A stretch of 48,786 bases of DNA from Thorsellia anophelis DSM 18579 (GCF_900111395.1 NZ_FOHV01000020.1:1-48786), one strand, 5' to 3'; shown: positions 18,039-26,083, numbered from the stretch's first letter. The notes: a model not told the origin generated them from the sequence alone. Program-made: numbers and translations.

Positions 18039-18509
18039 TTATTCTCTATGATAAGGGTGGTTATTATTTAAGCTCCAAGCTCTATAAAGGCTTTCAGCAA
18101 CAATAACTCTTACAAGTGGATGGGGAAGCGTTAATGGGGATAAAGACCAAGATTGTTCTGCTGATTTTTTACATTTTTGTGATAGCCCTTCAGGACCACC
18201 AATTAATAAACTGACATTACGTCCATCATTCTGCCAATTTGATAGTTGTAGGGCTAGGGCGTTTGTATCCCATTTTGCCCCGGGTATATCAAGTGAAACA
18301 ATTCGATTGCCTTTTGCAACTGCCGAAAGCATTTTGTCTCCTTCAATTTCTAAAATTTTTGGAATATCGGCATTTTTGGTACGCTTACCTGCCGGTATTT
18401 CAATTAATTCTAAAGATACCTCATTTAAAAAACGTTTCTGATAGGTTTCAAATCCATTTTCAACCCATTCTGGCATTTTTGTACCGACTGCAATTAACTG
18501 AATTTTCAC
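18039..18509 (-). CDS. rlmH: 23S rRNA (pseudouridine1915-N3)-methyltransferase
   Basis: RlmH is a SPOUT-fold homodimeric enzyme that methylates pseudouridine 1915 of 23S rRNA in 70S ribosomes. The 156-residue sequence (E. coli 155) shows [25 protein letters not shown] (SAM-binding knot) and [20 protein letters not shown], followed by NNNHPYHRE, all diagnostic. It lies 22 bases after rsfS and 11 before mrdA, as in E. coli. Confidence 0.98.
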   Translation of the reverse strand: MKIQLIAVGTKMPEWVENGFETYQKRFLNEVSLELIEIPAGKRTKNADIPKILEIEGDKMLSAVAKGNRIVSLDIPGAKWDTNALALQLSNWQNDGRNVSLLIGGPEGLSQKCKKSAEQSWSLSPLTLPHPLVRVIVAESLYRAWSLNNNHPYHRE

Positions 18510-18531
18510 TTATGCGTTCCTGAAATACAAA

Positions 18532-18924
18532 TTAAGACCAGAGTTTTTCGAGCGCGTATGTATCACGGCTCTCTTTTTGCATTAAGTGTAAAATAGCATC
18601 GCCAAAATCAATAATCATCCAATCAGACGCATCTTTACCTGAACAACTAAAAGTTTCAATTCTATTCTCTTTTGCTTTTTGTAATACTTGATCAGCCATT
18701 GAGGCAATATGCCTTGAAGATGTCCCAGTAACAATAATCATAGCATTAGTTATGCTTGATTTACCTTTAACGTCTAATATTGTGATATCTTGTCCTTTTA
18801 CTTCTTCAACTTGGTCGACTATCCAGGTAGTTAAGGTATCTGTATCGACTAAATTTTGAGCATTTAACAAAAGAGAAGAAGGGTTTGATTGATTTGAATT
18901 TTCAAATGTTGATAAAGTTGTCAT
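18532..18924 (-). CDS. rsfS: ribosome silencing factor RsfS
   Basis: RsfS binds L14 on the large subunit and prevents subunit joining in slow growth. The core is intact: GQDITILDVKGKSSITNAMI, TGTSSRHIASMADQVL, DWMIIDFGDAILHLMQ, and an end with ALEKLWS. At 130 residues it is about 25 longer than E. coli RsfS (105). The extra N-terminal part is Ser/Asn-rich (STFENSNQSNPSS) and no internal ATG offers a shorter start, so either the extension is real or a non-ATG start is used. It heads the rsfS-rlmH-mrdA-mrdB-rluE operon. Confidence 0.95.
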   Translation of the reverse strand: MTTLSTFENSNQSNPSSLLLNAQNLVDTDTLTTWIVDQVEEVKGQDITILDVKGKSSITNAMIIVTGTSSRHIASMADQVLQKAKENRIETFSCSGKDASDWMIIDFGDAILHLMQKESRDTYALEKLWS

Positions 18925-18955
18925 GATAATTTATTGTTTACTCTCTAAAATAATG

Positions 18956-19003
18956 AGTTAAAAAACGCTCTCATAGTTAATCTAGCATAGATTTGAGCGT
19001 TTT
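18956..19003 (-). terminator. Rho-independent terminator after glnB
   Basis: On the minus strand AAAACGCTC (19003-18995) pairs with GAGCGTTTT (18970-18962), followed by further T residues. It lies about 107 bases downstream of the glnB stop and separates the glrK-glnB block from the rsfS operon. Confidence 0.7.
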
Positions 19004-19109
19004 ATAAGTAGCTTTTGTTGCATAAATAAATATGCTTGTTCATGATAGCATAAAATAGCCTTTAGTTACTTTCATTAAAGCATTATATTATAAATAATCG
19101 CATCTAGTA

Positions 19110-19463
<354 letters not shown>

Positions 19464-21263
19464 TTATATGTTAGATTTGAAGAATGGATTGAAACCATTA
19501 GTGACAGGGTAACGTCTTTCTCTTGAAAAACTTCTATCTGTAACTTTAGGGCCAATTGGTGATTGAGATCTTTTATACTGATTAAAATTAACCAATCTAA
19601 CAACGCGATTAATATCATCGAGGCTAAATCCCATTGCTAGTAATTCTGTAATTGTCGCGTCTTCTTCTACATATGCTTTTAGAAGTGGATCTAAAATATC
19701 ATAAGGAGGTAGATTATCCTGATCGGTTTGATCTGGCGCTAACTCTGCCGACGGCGCTCTTGTAATGACTCTTTCAGGGATAACATATTCAATCTGGTTG
19801 CGGTAGGCACTTAGTGCATAAACCCAAGTTTTAGGCACATCCTTTAACACATTAAATCCACCAGCCATATCACCGTAAAGAGTCGAATACCCAACAGATA
19901 CTTCACTTTTATTGCTTGTTGTTAAAACGAGCCTCTTTTGTTTATTTGAAATTGCCATCAGAATGACCCCTCTGCAACGAGCTTGAAGATTTTCCTCTGT
20001 CGTGTCTTTTGGTAAATGATCAAAAAGAGGAGATAATCCATTCATGAATGCTTCAAACATGGGTTCAATTGAGATCACATCAAATTGAACCCCTAACAAT
20101 TCTGCTTCCTCCTTTGCATCTAAAATACTTATTTCAGAAGTATATCTAAAAGGAAGCATTACGGCTTGACAATTTTGAGCTCCTAACGCATCGACCGCAA
20201 TAGCGAGCGTTAAAGCTGAGTCAATTCCACCTGACAACCCAAGGGTAATCCCCTTAAACCCATTTTTAAGGACATAATCTCTTGTTGCAAGGACTAAAGC
20301 TTGATATAAATCATCCAGTTCAGTCATAGATAAATGAGTTCCTGTGACATAGTTAGGCCATTGCTCTTCAGGTATGAACTTGTTATTTGTCTCATTTAAT
20401 AAATCAGATATCGGAATAACAAGGTTATCTTCAGCAAAAGCAGCTAAAATTGTCACTAACTCACCCTTAGAATTTAATGCAAAGGATTGCCCATCAAATA
20501 TCAAATCATCTTGGCCACCAATCTGATTAACATAGATTAGAGGAGTATTTAGTCGTTTTACGTGTTGCTGCATAAGCTGCTGTCTTTTAGCAGGTTTATT
20601 TAAAGCAAATGGTGAGCCATGTAAGGATAAAATAATTTCGGCTCCATGAGCTACAGTTTCATCTATTAATTCCGTTAGCCATAAGTCTTCACAGATTAAT
20701 ATTCCAAGTTTAATCCCTCTAAAATCAATTACGCAAGTCTCATGACCGGCATTAAAATAGCGTTTCTCATCGAATACAGCATAATTAGGTAATGCACGCT
20801 TAAAGTAGGTAGCGATTATTTTGCCCTGATCAATCAAAGATGCACAGTTGCGCATTAGAGGTTGCATCTTGCTATGAATAGCTAATTCATGATTAGTATC
20901 TTCAATTAGCATAGGATAACCAATAAGAATGGCTATATTCAATTCAAGAGAAATATTTTGAATCTCTTTTAAAGCATATTGAATTTGATCATGTAAATCT
21001 CGTCTAAATAAAACATCTTCAGGAGAGTATCCTGTAATTGTAAGTTCAGAAAATACAACTAAATCGCTTCCCAGATTCTTATGTATCCTAATTGTTTTTA
21101 ATATCAAGTCTAAATTTTTTTCAATATGACCAACATGAAGATTTAACTGTGCAAGCCCTAAATTGATCTTAGTGTCTGAGTGGTGAGATGGCTTAAGTTG
21201 AACATTATCTTTGTGAGAAGTTACATGTGACAATTCAGATACGGGTGCTTGATTTGAATTCAT
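19464..21263 (-). CDS. nadE: glutamine-dependent NAD+ synthetase
   Basis: This two-domain enzyme makes the last step of NAD synthesis. The N-terminal nitrilase-like glutaminase domain shows Glu in VVFSELTITGY, Lys in TYFKRALPNYAVFDEKRYF, and the catalytic Cys in GILICEDLWLTE. A channel to the C-terminal synthetase is expected; that domain has the PP-loop GLSGGIDSALTLAIAVDALG and TSNKSEVSVGYSTLYGDMAGG. At 599 residues it is longer than typical (about 540), mostly because of a hydrophilic N-terminal leader of about 30 residues (MNSNQAPVSELSHVTSHKDN). A later start may be the true one. In E. coli the nadE gene is elsewhere and ammonia-dependent; here it is inserted between glrR and glnB. Confidence 0.95.
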   Translation of the reverse strand: MNSNQAPVSELSHVTSHKDNVQLKPSHHSDTKINLGLAQLNLHVGHIEKNLDLILKTIRIHKNLGSDLVVFSELTITGYSPEDVLFRRDLHDQIQYALKEIQNISLELNIAILIGYPMLIEDTNHELAIHSKMQPLMRNCASLIDQGKIIATYFKRALPNYAVFDEKRYFNAGHETCVIDFRGIKLGILICEDLWLTELIDETVAHGAEIILSLHGSPFALNKPAKRQQLMQQHVKRLNTPLIYVNQIGGQDDLIFDGQSFALNSKGELVTILAAFAEDNLVIPISDLLNETNNKFIPEEQWPNYVTGTHLSMTELDDLYQALVLATRDYVLKNGFKGITLGLSGGIDSALTLAIAVDALGAQNCQAVMLPFRYTSEISILDAKEEAELLGVQFDVISIEPMFEAFMNGLSPLFDHLPKDTTEENLQARCRGVILMAISNKQKRLVLTTSNKSEVSVGYSTLYGDMAGGFNVLKDVPKTWVYALSAYRNQIEYVIPERVITRAPSAELAPDQTDQDNLPPYDILDPLLKAYVEEDATITELLAMGFSLDDINRVVRLVNFNQYKRSQSPIGPKVTDRSFSRERRYPVTNGFNPFFKSNI

Positions 21264-21365
21264 TTAATCGTCCTTTTAATATTAGTTCAGCGTCCAAAAG
21301 ATCTAGTTTATATGATATAAGGTAGAGTAGATTTAGATTATCATTTTTATCAAATGAGTTCGAGC

Positions 21366-22709
21366 TTACTCTTTAAAATCATTAGCTTCAAGATCGTGGC
21401 GTGCTAATAACTTATAAAACTCTGTTCTATTACGTCCTGCAAGTCTAGCGGCATGAGTAACATTCCCTTTAGTTATATGCAGAACCTTCCTTAAATAATT
21501 TAATTCAAATTGATTTCGTGCCTCAGTAAAAGTTGTTAAAACACTACTATCTTCTTGTAAGGCTTGTTCAACCAATGTTTCACTAATGACGGGAGCAGAT
21601 GTGAGTGCTACACATTGTTCAATTACATTCACGAGTTGCCTGACATTACCAGGCCAACTTGCACCTGCAAGCCTTCTAAGTGCATCATTTGAAAGAGATT
21701 TGACAAATGGCTTATGTTTTTGTGCACTAATCTGCAAAAGATGATTAGCAAGCAAAGGAATATCTTCAGAACGTTCATTCAAACTTGGGATCTTTAGATT
21801 AACAACATTCAGCCTGTAATAAAGATCCTCTCTAAACTCATTTTTTGACATTGCTTTTTGTAGATCACGATGAGTTGCTGAAATGATTCTGACATCAATT
21901 GGAATATCATTATTACTGCCTAGCGGCCTTACTTTGCGTTCTTGTAAAACCCTTAATAATTTCACTTGCAAAGCAAAGGGCATGTCACCGATTTCATCTA
22001 AAAAAAGCGTCCCACCATTAGCTGTTTGAAATAATCCATCGCGCTGAGAAACTGCGCCTGTAAAGGCTCCCTTAGCATGTCCAAATAATTCTGACTCAAG
22101 TAATTGTTCTGGTAATGCACCACAATTAATAGCGACAAAAGGTTTTTCAGATCTCAAACTTGCTTTATGCAAAGCTTTAGCTAAGACTTCTTTACCTGTG
22201 CCACTTGCACCATTAATCAGCACAGTAACATCTGAGGAGGCAACCATTTTAGCTTGTTCCAATAATCGCAGCATAACAGGGCTTCTTGTCACAATATCAG
22301 AAGCCCAATTGGCATCAAAGGAAGTTGCACTGCTCAGCGAAAGCGCATCTTGTATTGCTTTGTAAAGTGCATCTTTATCTACAGGCTTGGTTAAAAATCC
22401 AAAAACACCTTGTTGAGTCGCACTTACTGCTTCTGGAATAGAACCATGAGCAGTTAAAATGATAACTGGAAGACCAGTATGTTGTTTTTGAATTTCATTA
22501 AAGAGTGCTAAGCCATCCATTTCATCCATTTTTAAATCACTAATAACAAGATCAATGGCTTCTTTTTGCAGTAATTTTAGTGCTTCAGGACCACTTTTAG
22601 CTGTTGTGACTAAAAACCCTTCACTGGTAAGACGTATTCCTAATAGTTTCAATAAACTTGGATCATCATCAACAAGCAGTAGATGGGCTTTAAAAGGTGT
22701 TCGACTCAT
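21366..22709 (-). CDS. glrR: sigma-54-dependent response regulator GlrR (QseF)
   Basis: GlrR is phosphorylated by GlrK and activates sigma-54 promoters, notably that of glmY in enterobacteria. The receiver domain has DDD near residue 15 and the phosphate acceptor in ISDLKMDEMDG. The AAA+ domain has Walker A GASGTGKE, the sigma-54 contact motif GAFTGA, and Walker B GGTLFLDEIGD. The Fis-type helix-turn-helix is GNVTHAARLAGRNRTEFYKLL. Its 447 residues match E. coli (444). It lies 52 bases after qseG. Target sites of its known type, TGTC-N10-GACA, are present upstream of the small RNA at 25555-25745. Confidence 0.97.
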   Translation of the reverse strand: MSRTPFKAHLLLVDDDPSLLKLLGIRLTSEGFLVTTAKSGPEALKLLQKEAIDLVISDLKMDEMDGLALFNEIQKQHTGLPVIILTAHGSIPEAVSATQQGVFGFLTKPVDKDALYKAIQDALSLSSATSFDANWASDIVTRSPVMLRLLEQAKMVASSDVTVLINGASGTGKEVLAKALHKASLRSEKPFVAINCGALPEQLLESELFGHAKGAFTGAVSQRDGLFQTANGGTLFLDEIGDMPFALQVKLLRVLQERKVRPLGSNNDIPIDVRIISATHRDLQKAMSKNEFREDLYYRLNVVNLKIPSLNERSEDIPLLANHLLQISAQKHKPFVKSLSNDALRRLAGASWPGNVRQLVNVIEQCVALTSAPVISETLVEQALQEDSSVLTTFTEARNQFELNYLRKVLHITKGNVTHAARLAGRNRTEFYKLLARHDLEANDFKE

Positions 22710-22761
22710 ATATTATACTCATAAATAATTAATACAGATAAAATTACATCCACGCACAAGA

Positions 22762-23712
22762 TTAGGATTTACTTTGTAGAAACTTAACCAATTCAAAAAA
22801 ATCACTTTGATTTTGAACATAAGCAGAATTTTTGGCTAAAGGCAAATACCAATTTAATTGGTCATTACTAGGAGATAATTTTAGCGGATTATAAGGGCCT
22901 AATGGCAATGATTCAGTTTGCGTTAATTTCATTGGAGTTATGAAATCAATCTTCAAAGACTTATTATTTGTATCTAAGTAAAGCATCTCATTTGTAGCAC
23001 TATCAATCTGTGCTTGTAATCCGTTAAGTTCGTCTTCTCCTAAATTCTCTGTAGGAGGCTCTATTTGATTTTGAAGCTGTCTTCTGAGTGAAAGTTGCAT
23101 TTCAACATCCGCCAAGTGTTCAAGTTTTAGATTTGTAGCAGCTAGTTGTTTTGCTAGTAAAGCGTTGTCAAGTTCCAATTTAGTAACTTTATCAGTTAAA
23201 GCAATAAAATCAGCATCTTGACTTTCAGCAAGCTCAAGCAGTGATAATTCTTTTGTTTGTAGCTGGTGTATGATATCAGTTAGTGGACGAATATTATTAG
23301 GGATATTTACATCATGAGTTTGAAGTAAACTAATCATTTTTTTTCGTTCATTAATCGAGGGATTAGCATTTGATATAGATATAATCCAGGAAAAAGCATC
23401 AGGCCACACCCCTAAATCATAGGAGTTAGCTCGCCCCCTATTTGCAGTGCTTGAATATTCTGAAGCACATCCTAGCATTTTTATCCAATAACTTGCATTT
23501 GTTATACGCAGTCTATCTTGCTCTTGAAAAATAGCATCACATGTATCTGATTGGTAGTCTTTTATTTTAAAGTTGTAGATACTCGAGTCAGGTGTAGGCT
23601 CAGCAATCGCAACAGATATACCCATGCAAAAAAAAGTGCTTACATTGACTATAATTTTTAACAACAGTTTGTTCGTTAGATTCAACATGTAATTTTTATA
23701 CCTAAATTTCAA
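22762..23712 (-). CDS. qseG: QseG homologue, accessory protein of GlrK/GlrR, apparently not a lipoprotein
   Basis: The match to E. coli QseG lies in YWIKMLGCASEYSS, the segment PSINERKKMISLLQTHDVNIPNNIRPL, and the coiled coil with LAKQLAATNLKLEHLADVEMQLS. E. coli QseG is an outer-membrane lipoprotein that contacts the GlrK sensor domain. Here the N terminus is MKFRYKNYMLNLTNKLLLK, then a hydrophobic stretch ending VAIAEP. The only Cys in it (STFFCMG) is not in a lipobox, so signal peptidase I cleavage after AIA is more likely. The protein is also about 80 residues longer at the C terminus than E. coli QseG (316 against 237). The start could be the second Met (MLNLTNK). It is the middle gene of glrK-qseG-glrR. 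Confidence 0.85.
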   Translation of the reverse strand: MKFRYKNYMLNLTNKLLLKIIVNVSTFFCMGISVAIAEPTPDSSIYNFKIKDYQSDTCDAIFQEQDRLRITNASYWIKMLGCASEYSSTANRGRANSYDLGVWPDAFSWIISISNANPSINERKKMISLLQTHDVNIPNNIRPLTDIIHQLQTKELSLLELAESQDADFIALTDKVTKLELDNALLAKQLAATNLKLEHLADVEMQLSLRRQLQNQIEPPTENLGEDELNGLQAQIDSATNEMLYLDTNNKSLKIDFITPMKLTQTESLPLGPYNPLKLSPSNDQLNWYLPLAKNSAYVQNQSDFFELVKFLQSKS

Positions 23713-23769
23713 TTCATTAGATTATGAGTTATAGAGGAGTTAACTTAACCAAATATTTACTATGTTTTG

Positions 23770-25191
23770 CTATGCATGAGAAGGTAAAGAAATAACAAAA
23801 CATACATCTGCGTATTCAACGTCGACTAATGACAGCTCTCCTTGCATTCGTCTAAGTGCATTTTGGGCAATGCTCAAACCTAATCCGCTTCCCTTAATTG
23901 GTCCACTTCGTTGCTTAGTACCTTGATAAAAGGGTTCAAAAATCATTTCACGTTCACGTTCAGGAATAGGGGTACCTAAATTTGCAACTTCTAGTATAAC
24001 ATTTTGTTCTTTCAAATAGCTTTTAAAATAAATCACACCATTATCCCTTCCATAATGTACCGCATTTGAGAATAGATTATCTAAAACACGGCCTAATAAG
24101 ATAGGATCAGCATGACAGTTTGAAATTTCTAGTGATGTCGAGATAGTCACATTTTTCTGGTTAAGTAATAATCCATGCGATGAAACAGCTTTATCAATTA
24201 AAGGAGCAAACGCAACTTCCTGTAAGTTAATTTCATCAATCAACGCTTGACGATTATACTCAAGTAGTTGTTCAATTAGCAGTTGTAGTTCTCGGCCACT
24301 CTCATCTAAAATTGCCACGACTTCTTTTTGTTCTGTTGTTAAATTACCAGCCACTTGATCAGCTAACAACTCAGTGCCTTCTCGTATGCTTGCTAAAGGT
24401 GTTTTAAGTTCATGTGACACATGTCTTAGAAACTCATGGCGTTGAGATTCTAACCAGTTAAGTCGTTCACTTAACCAAACAATCCTATGGGCCAATACCT
24501 GCATTTCTTTTGGCCCATTAAATTGCTTAGCAGGTAATTTTCGACCTTCTGCAATGACATTAATCATCATTCTAATCTTAGCAACTGGTCTTATTATCAT
24601 TTGGGTAAATAATAATACTAAAATAAAACTAACAAAACATAATATCAATGCTTGTCTACCAACACTGCTACCTCTTTGTGCGATTGCTATTTGAAGATCT
24701 TGCCCTCTTGCAAAAATAGCTTCTCTAGTCGCTTGTGACAGTTCTATATTAGTATTTGATAAATCTTCAAGCAAATGGCGGTAATCTTCGGTCGGCAACC
24801 CATTAGCACACGTCAAGTTATTTAAACGCTTCAATATTTGGCTAAGTATAGTATAAAAACGCAGATCATTGACAACTGGCTTATGGGCTTCAAGCATTTG
24901 CGAAAATTGTTTTTTTTGTTCTAAATGTAAGTTGGCAAAAGTACTATCATTAAGAATACAGTACTGCCTTGCACTACGTTCTAACTCAAGTGCCACATTT
25001 GCCATAACTTCACTACGTCTAGCGTAGATGGCTGTATTACGGTTTATTTCAGCTGATTTTTGGCTCAGTTCATTAAAACCGTCATAAGCTTGGTAAGATA
25101 ACCATAACAAAGGCAAAAGTACAAGCATAAAAGCAAACATAACAATTTGGCGTAACGAATAAAAAACAACTGTTTTTGTAGGCTGATTCAT
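23770..25191 (-). CDS. glrK: sensor histidine kinase GlrK (QseE)
   Basis: GlrK phosphorylates GlrR. Its 473 residues (E. coli 475) form an inner-membrane kinase. TM1 is about residues 12-30, a periplasmic helical domain runs to about 175, and TM2 is ALILCFVSFILVLLFTQMIIR. A HAMP region, the H box FLRHVSHELKTPLASIREG (phosphorylated His), the N box DNLFSNAVHYG, and the G boxes GSGLGLSIAQNALRRMQG follow. It is the first gene of its operon, downstream of a small RNA gene on the same strand, as glmY is in E. coli. Confidence 0.97.
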   Translation of the reverse strand: MNQPTKTVVFYSLRQIVMFAFMLVLLPLLWLSYQAYDGFNELSQKSAEINRNTAIYARRSEVMANVALELERSARQYCILNDSTFANLHLEQKKQFSQMLEAHKPVVNDLRFYTILSQILKRLNNLTCANGLPTEDYRHLLEDLSNTNIELSQATREAIFARGQDLQIAIAQRGSSVGRQALILCFVSFILVLLFTQMIIRPVAKIRMMINVIAEGRKLPAKQFNGPKEMQVLAHRIVWLSERLNWLESQRHEFLRHVSHELKTPLASIREGTELLADQVAGNLTTEQKEVVAILDESGRELQLLIEQLLEYNRQALIDEINLQEVAFAPLIDKAVSSHGLLLNQKNVTISTSLEISNCHADPILLGRVLDNLFSNAVHYGRDNGVIYFKSYLKEQNVILEVANLGTPIPEREREMIFEPFYQGTKQRSGPIKGSGLGLSIAQNALRRMQGELSLVDVEYADVCFVISLPSHA

Positions 25192-25252
25192 GTTGTATTA
25201 CTCAATAAAATGCGAGGAGGGTAGCATTAGCAGATGCTATATATTTATTAAC

Positions 25253-25283
25253 ATTATAACCGATTTTTAGGAAGAATGACTGA
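25253..25283 (-). promoter_or_regulatory. candidate promoter of glrK
   Basis: A perfect TATAAT (minus strand, 25258-25253) lies about 60 bases before the glrK start and downstream of the terminator at 25321-25352. The minus-35 is weak (TTCTTCC region). It would let the kinase operon be transcribed independently of the small RNA. Confidence 0.4.
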
Positions 25284-25320
25284 TTATTTAACTGAATTGT
25301 ATTGGGACTATTAAGGGGAT

Positions 25321-25352
25321 AAAAAAAGGTAACGAGTTTTACGTCGTTACCT
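25321..25352 (-). terminator. strong Rho-independent terminator upstream of glrK
   Basis: On the minus strand AGGTAACGA-CGTAAAAC-TCGTTACCT is followed by a run of T residues (the AAAAAAA at 25321-25327 on the plus strand). The 9-base-pair stem is perfect. It would stop any transcript coming from the small RNA promoter at 25755-25768 before glrK. Confidence 0.85.
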
Positions 25353-25459
25353 AAAAGGAGAAAAAACAAATGAGCGTACTACCTAAAAGTGAAAATAAAA
25401 CAGCTTGTCAATTTTCACAAAAGCAAAAGAAATATCCATATTCCTTAAGTAAAAATTAG

Positions 25460-25553
25460 ATAAAATGGATTAATTATCCATTTTATAAAACAATGCACAC
25501 TAAGTTGTCAAAAGGTGATGAGTTAAAATTCATCTTAATATGACAAGTGCATT
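25460..25553 (-). other. structured tail region downstream of the small RNA
   Basis: Two further structures follow the small RNA on the minus strand. At 25553-25492 three nested stems occur: AATGCAC/GTGCATT, TTGTCA/TGACAA and GATGA/TCATC, with a GTTTTAT after the outer stem. At 25486-25460 an 11-base-pair hairpin (ATAAAATGGAT with ATCCATTTTAT) occurs. They may be part of a longer read-through transcript of about 425 bases ending at 25321, a second small RNA, or simply tandem weak terminators. Confidence 0.5.
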
Positions 25554-25554
25554 T

Positions 25555-25745
25555 AAAACATGTTCAAAATAAAAGTTAAAACTTTTCAGTAGAACATTTG
25601 GAGGTGCCTCACTCAACGTTACGTCTTTAAGTGGATAAGCCTATTAAGGTTGATATCCGATGTTTGACGATAGGCACCATATTGTGGGCTTCATTCTAAG
25701 TGTAAATTCTGATAATCAGAATGATACGAGTGTGAATGAGCTACT
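25555..25745 (-). ncRNA. glmZ: GlmZ/GlmY-family small RNA
   Basis: The minus-strand transcript is predicted to start AGTAGCTCATTCAC (25745), almost the E. coli GlmY start AGTGGCTCATTCAC and close to GlmZ GCTCATTCC. The first hairpin pairs CTCATTC with GAATGA. GGTGCCTATCGTC (about 25679-25667) matches GlmZ GGTGCTTATCGTC. GACGTAACGTTGAGTGAGGCACC matches the GlmZ segment around AACGTTGAGTGAAGCACC, which in E. coli lies in the glmS-pairing part. A 3' hairpin with outer arms ATGTTC/GAACAT and an inner AAAAGTT/AACTTTT stem, then GTTTT, ends it at about 25555. The length, about 190, lies between GlmY (184) and GlmZ (207). It sits upstream of glrK, the genomic position of glmY, yet has GlmZ-type sequence. 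Expected partners are RapZ, RNase E, Hfq and glmS mRNA, all outside the window. Comparison is from memory. Confidence 0.85.
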
Positions 25746-25750
25746 AATAG

Positions 25751-25770
25751 ATAAGCAATTTGCGTGCCAA
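25751..25770 (-). promoter_or_regulatory. sigma-54 promoter of the GlmZ-like RNA
   Basis: The minus strand reads TTGGCACGCAAATTGCTTAT, a nearly ideal sigma-54 promoter (TGGCACG-N4-TTGC). GG is at 25768-25767 and GC at 25756-25755 with the required 10-base spacing. The predicted start, about 12 bases beyond the GC, falls within two bases of the A at 25745 that matches the E. coli GlmY 5' end. Confidence 0.9.
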
Positions 25771-25970
25771 CTTTTTATGGGTGTTTTGGTTTATTTAGTG
25801 GGTTAAATTCAATTAAAAATAAAATCATTAAATAACATAACCTTGGAGTTAAAATTAATAGAGTAAAATGGTAATGCATTTGAAATTGATTTTTAGTTTA
25901 TGAAAAATTGTTTAAACTAATCGTGTTTTTACAGCTAAATAAACTTTAAGTGCAGTTTTAAGTACGATAT

Positions 25971-25988
25971 TGTCGCAAATTAAAGACG
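25971..25988. promoter_or_regulatory. GlrR binding site, one mismatch
   Basis: TGTCGCAAATTAAAGACG fits the GlrR consensus TGTC-N10-GACA with the last base changed. It lies about 235 bases upstream of the small RNA start, a normal distance for a sigma-54 enhancer site. Confidence 0.65.
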
Positions 25989-26033
25989 CCTATAGATAGC
26001 ATGAGCAATTTCCTTTAAAAACATACTCATAAA

Positions 26034-26051
26034 TGTCTCTTTTTAGAGACA
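26034..26051. promoter_or_regulatory. GlrR binding site, perfect palindrome
   Basis: TGTCTCTTTTTAGAGACA is an exact TGTC-N10-GACA, and its arms extend to TGTCTCT/AGAGACA. It lies about 300 bases upstream of the small RNA start, 63 bases (six helical turns) from the site at 25971. Confidence 0.75.
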
Positions 26052-26065
26052 CTGAGTGATTGGAT

Positions 26066-26083
26066 TGTTGCAAAAAAACAACA
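26066..26083. promoter_or_regulatory. possible third, degenerate GlrR site
   Basis: TGTTGCAAAAAAACAACA keeps the dyad and the 10-base spacing but has T for C and A for G at the inner bases (TGTT-N10-AACA). E. coli glmY is also preceded by three GlrR sites. Confidence 0.4.

Noticed and set aside
25370-25459. 29-codon plus-strand frame (starting MSVLPKSENK) with a good AAAGGAG ribosome-binding site upstream of glrK
   Set aside because: It lies wholly on the strand opposite the structured RNA tail and the strong minus-strand terminator, has no recognisable homology, and no promoter is visible; the ribosome-binding-like sequence is probably chance.
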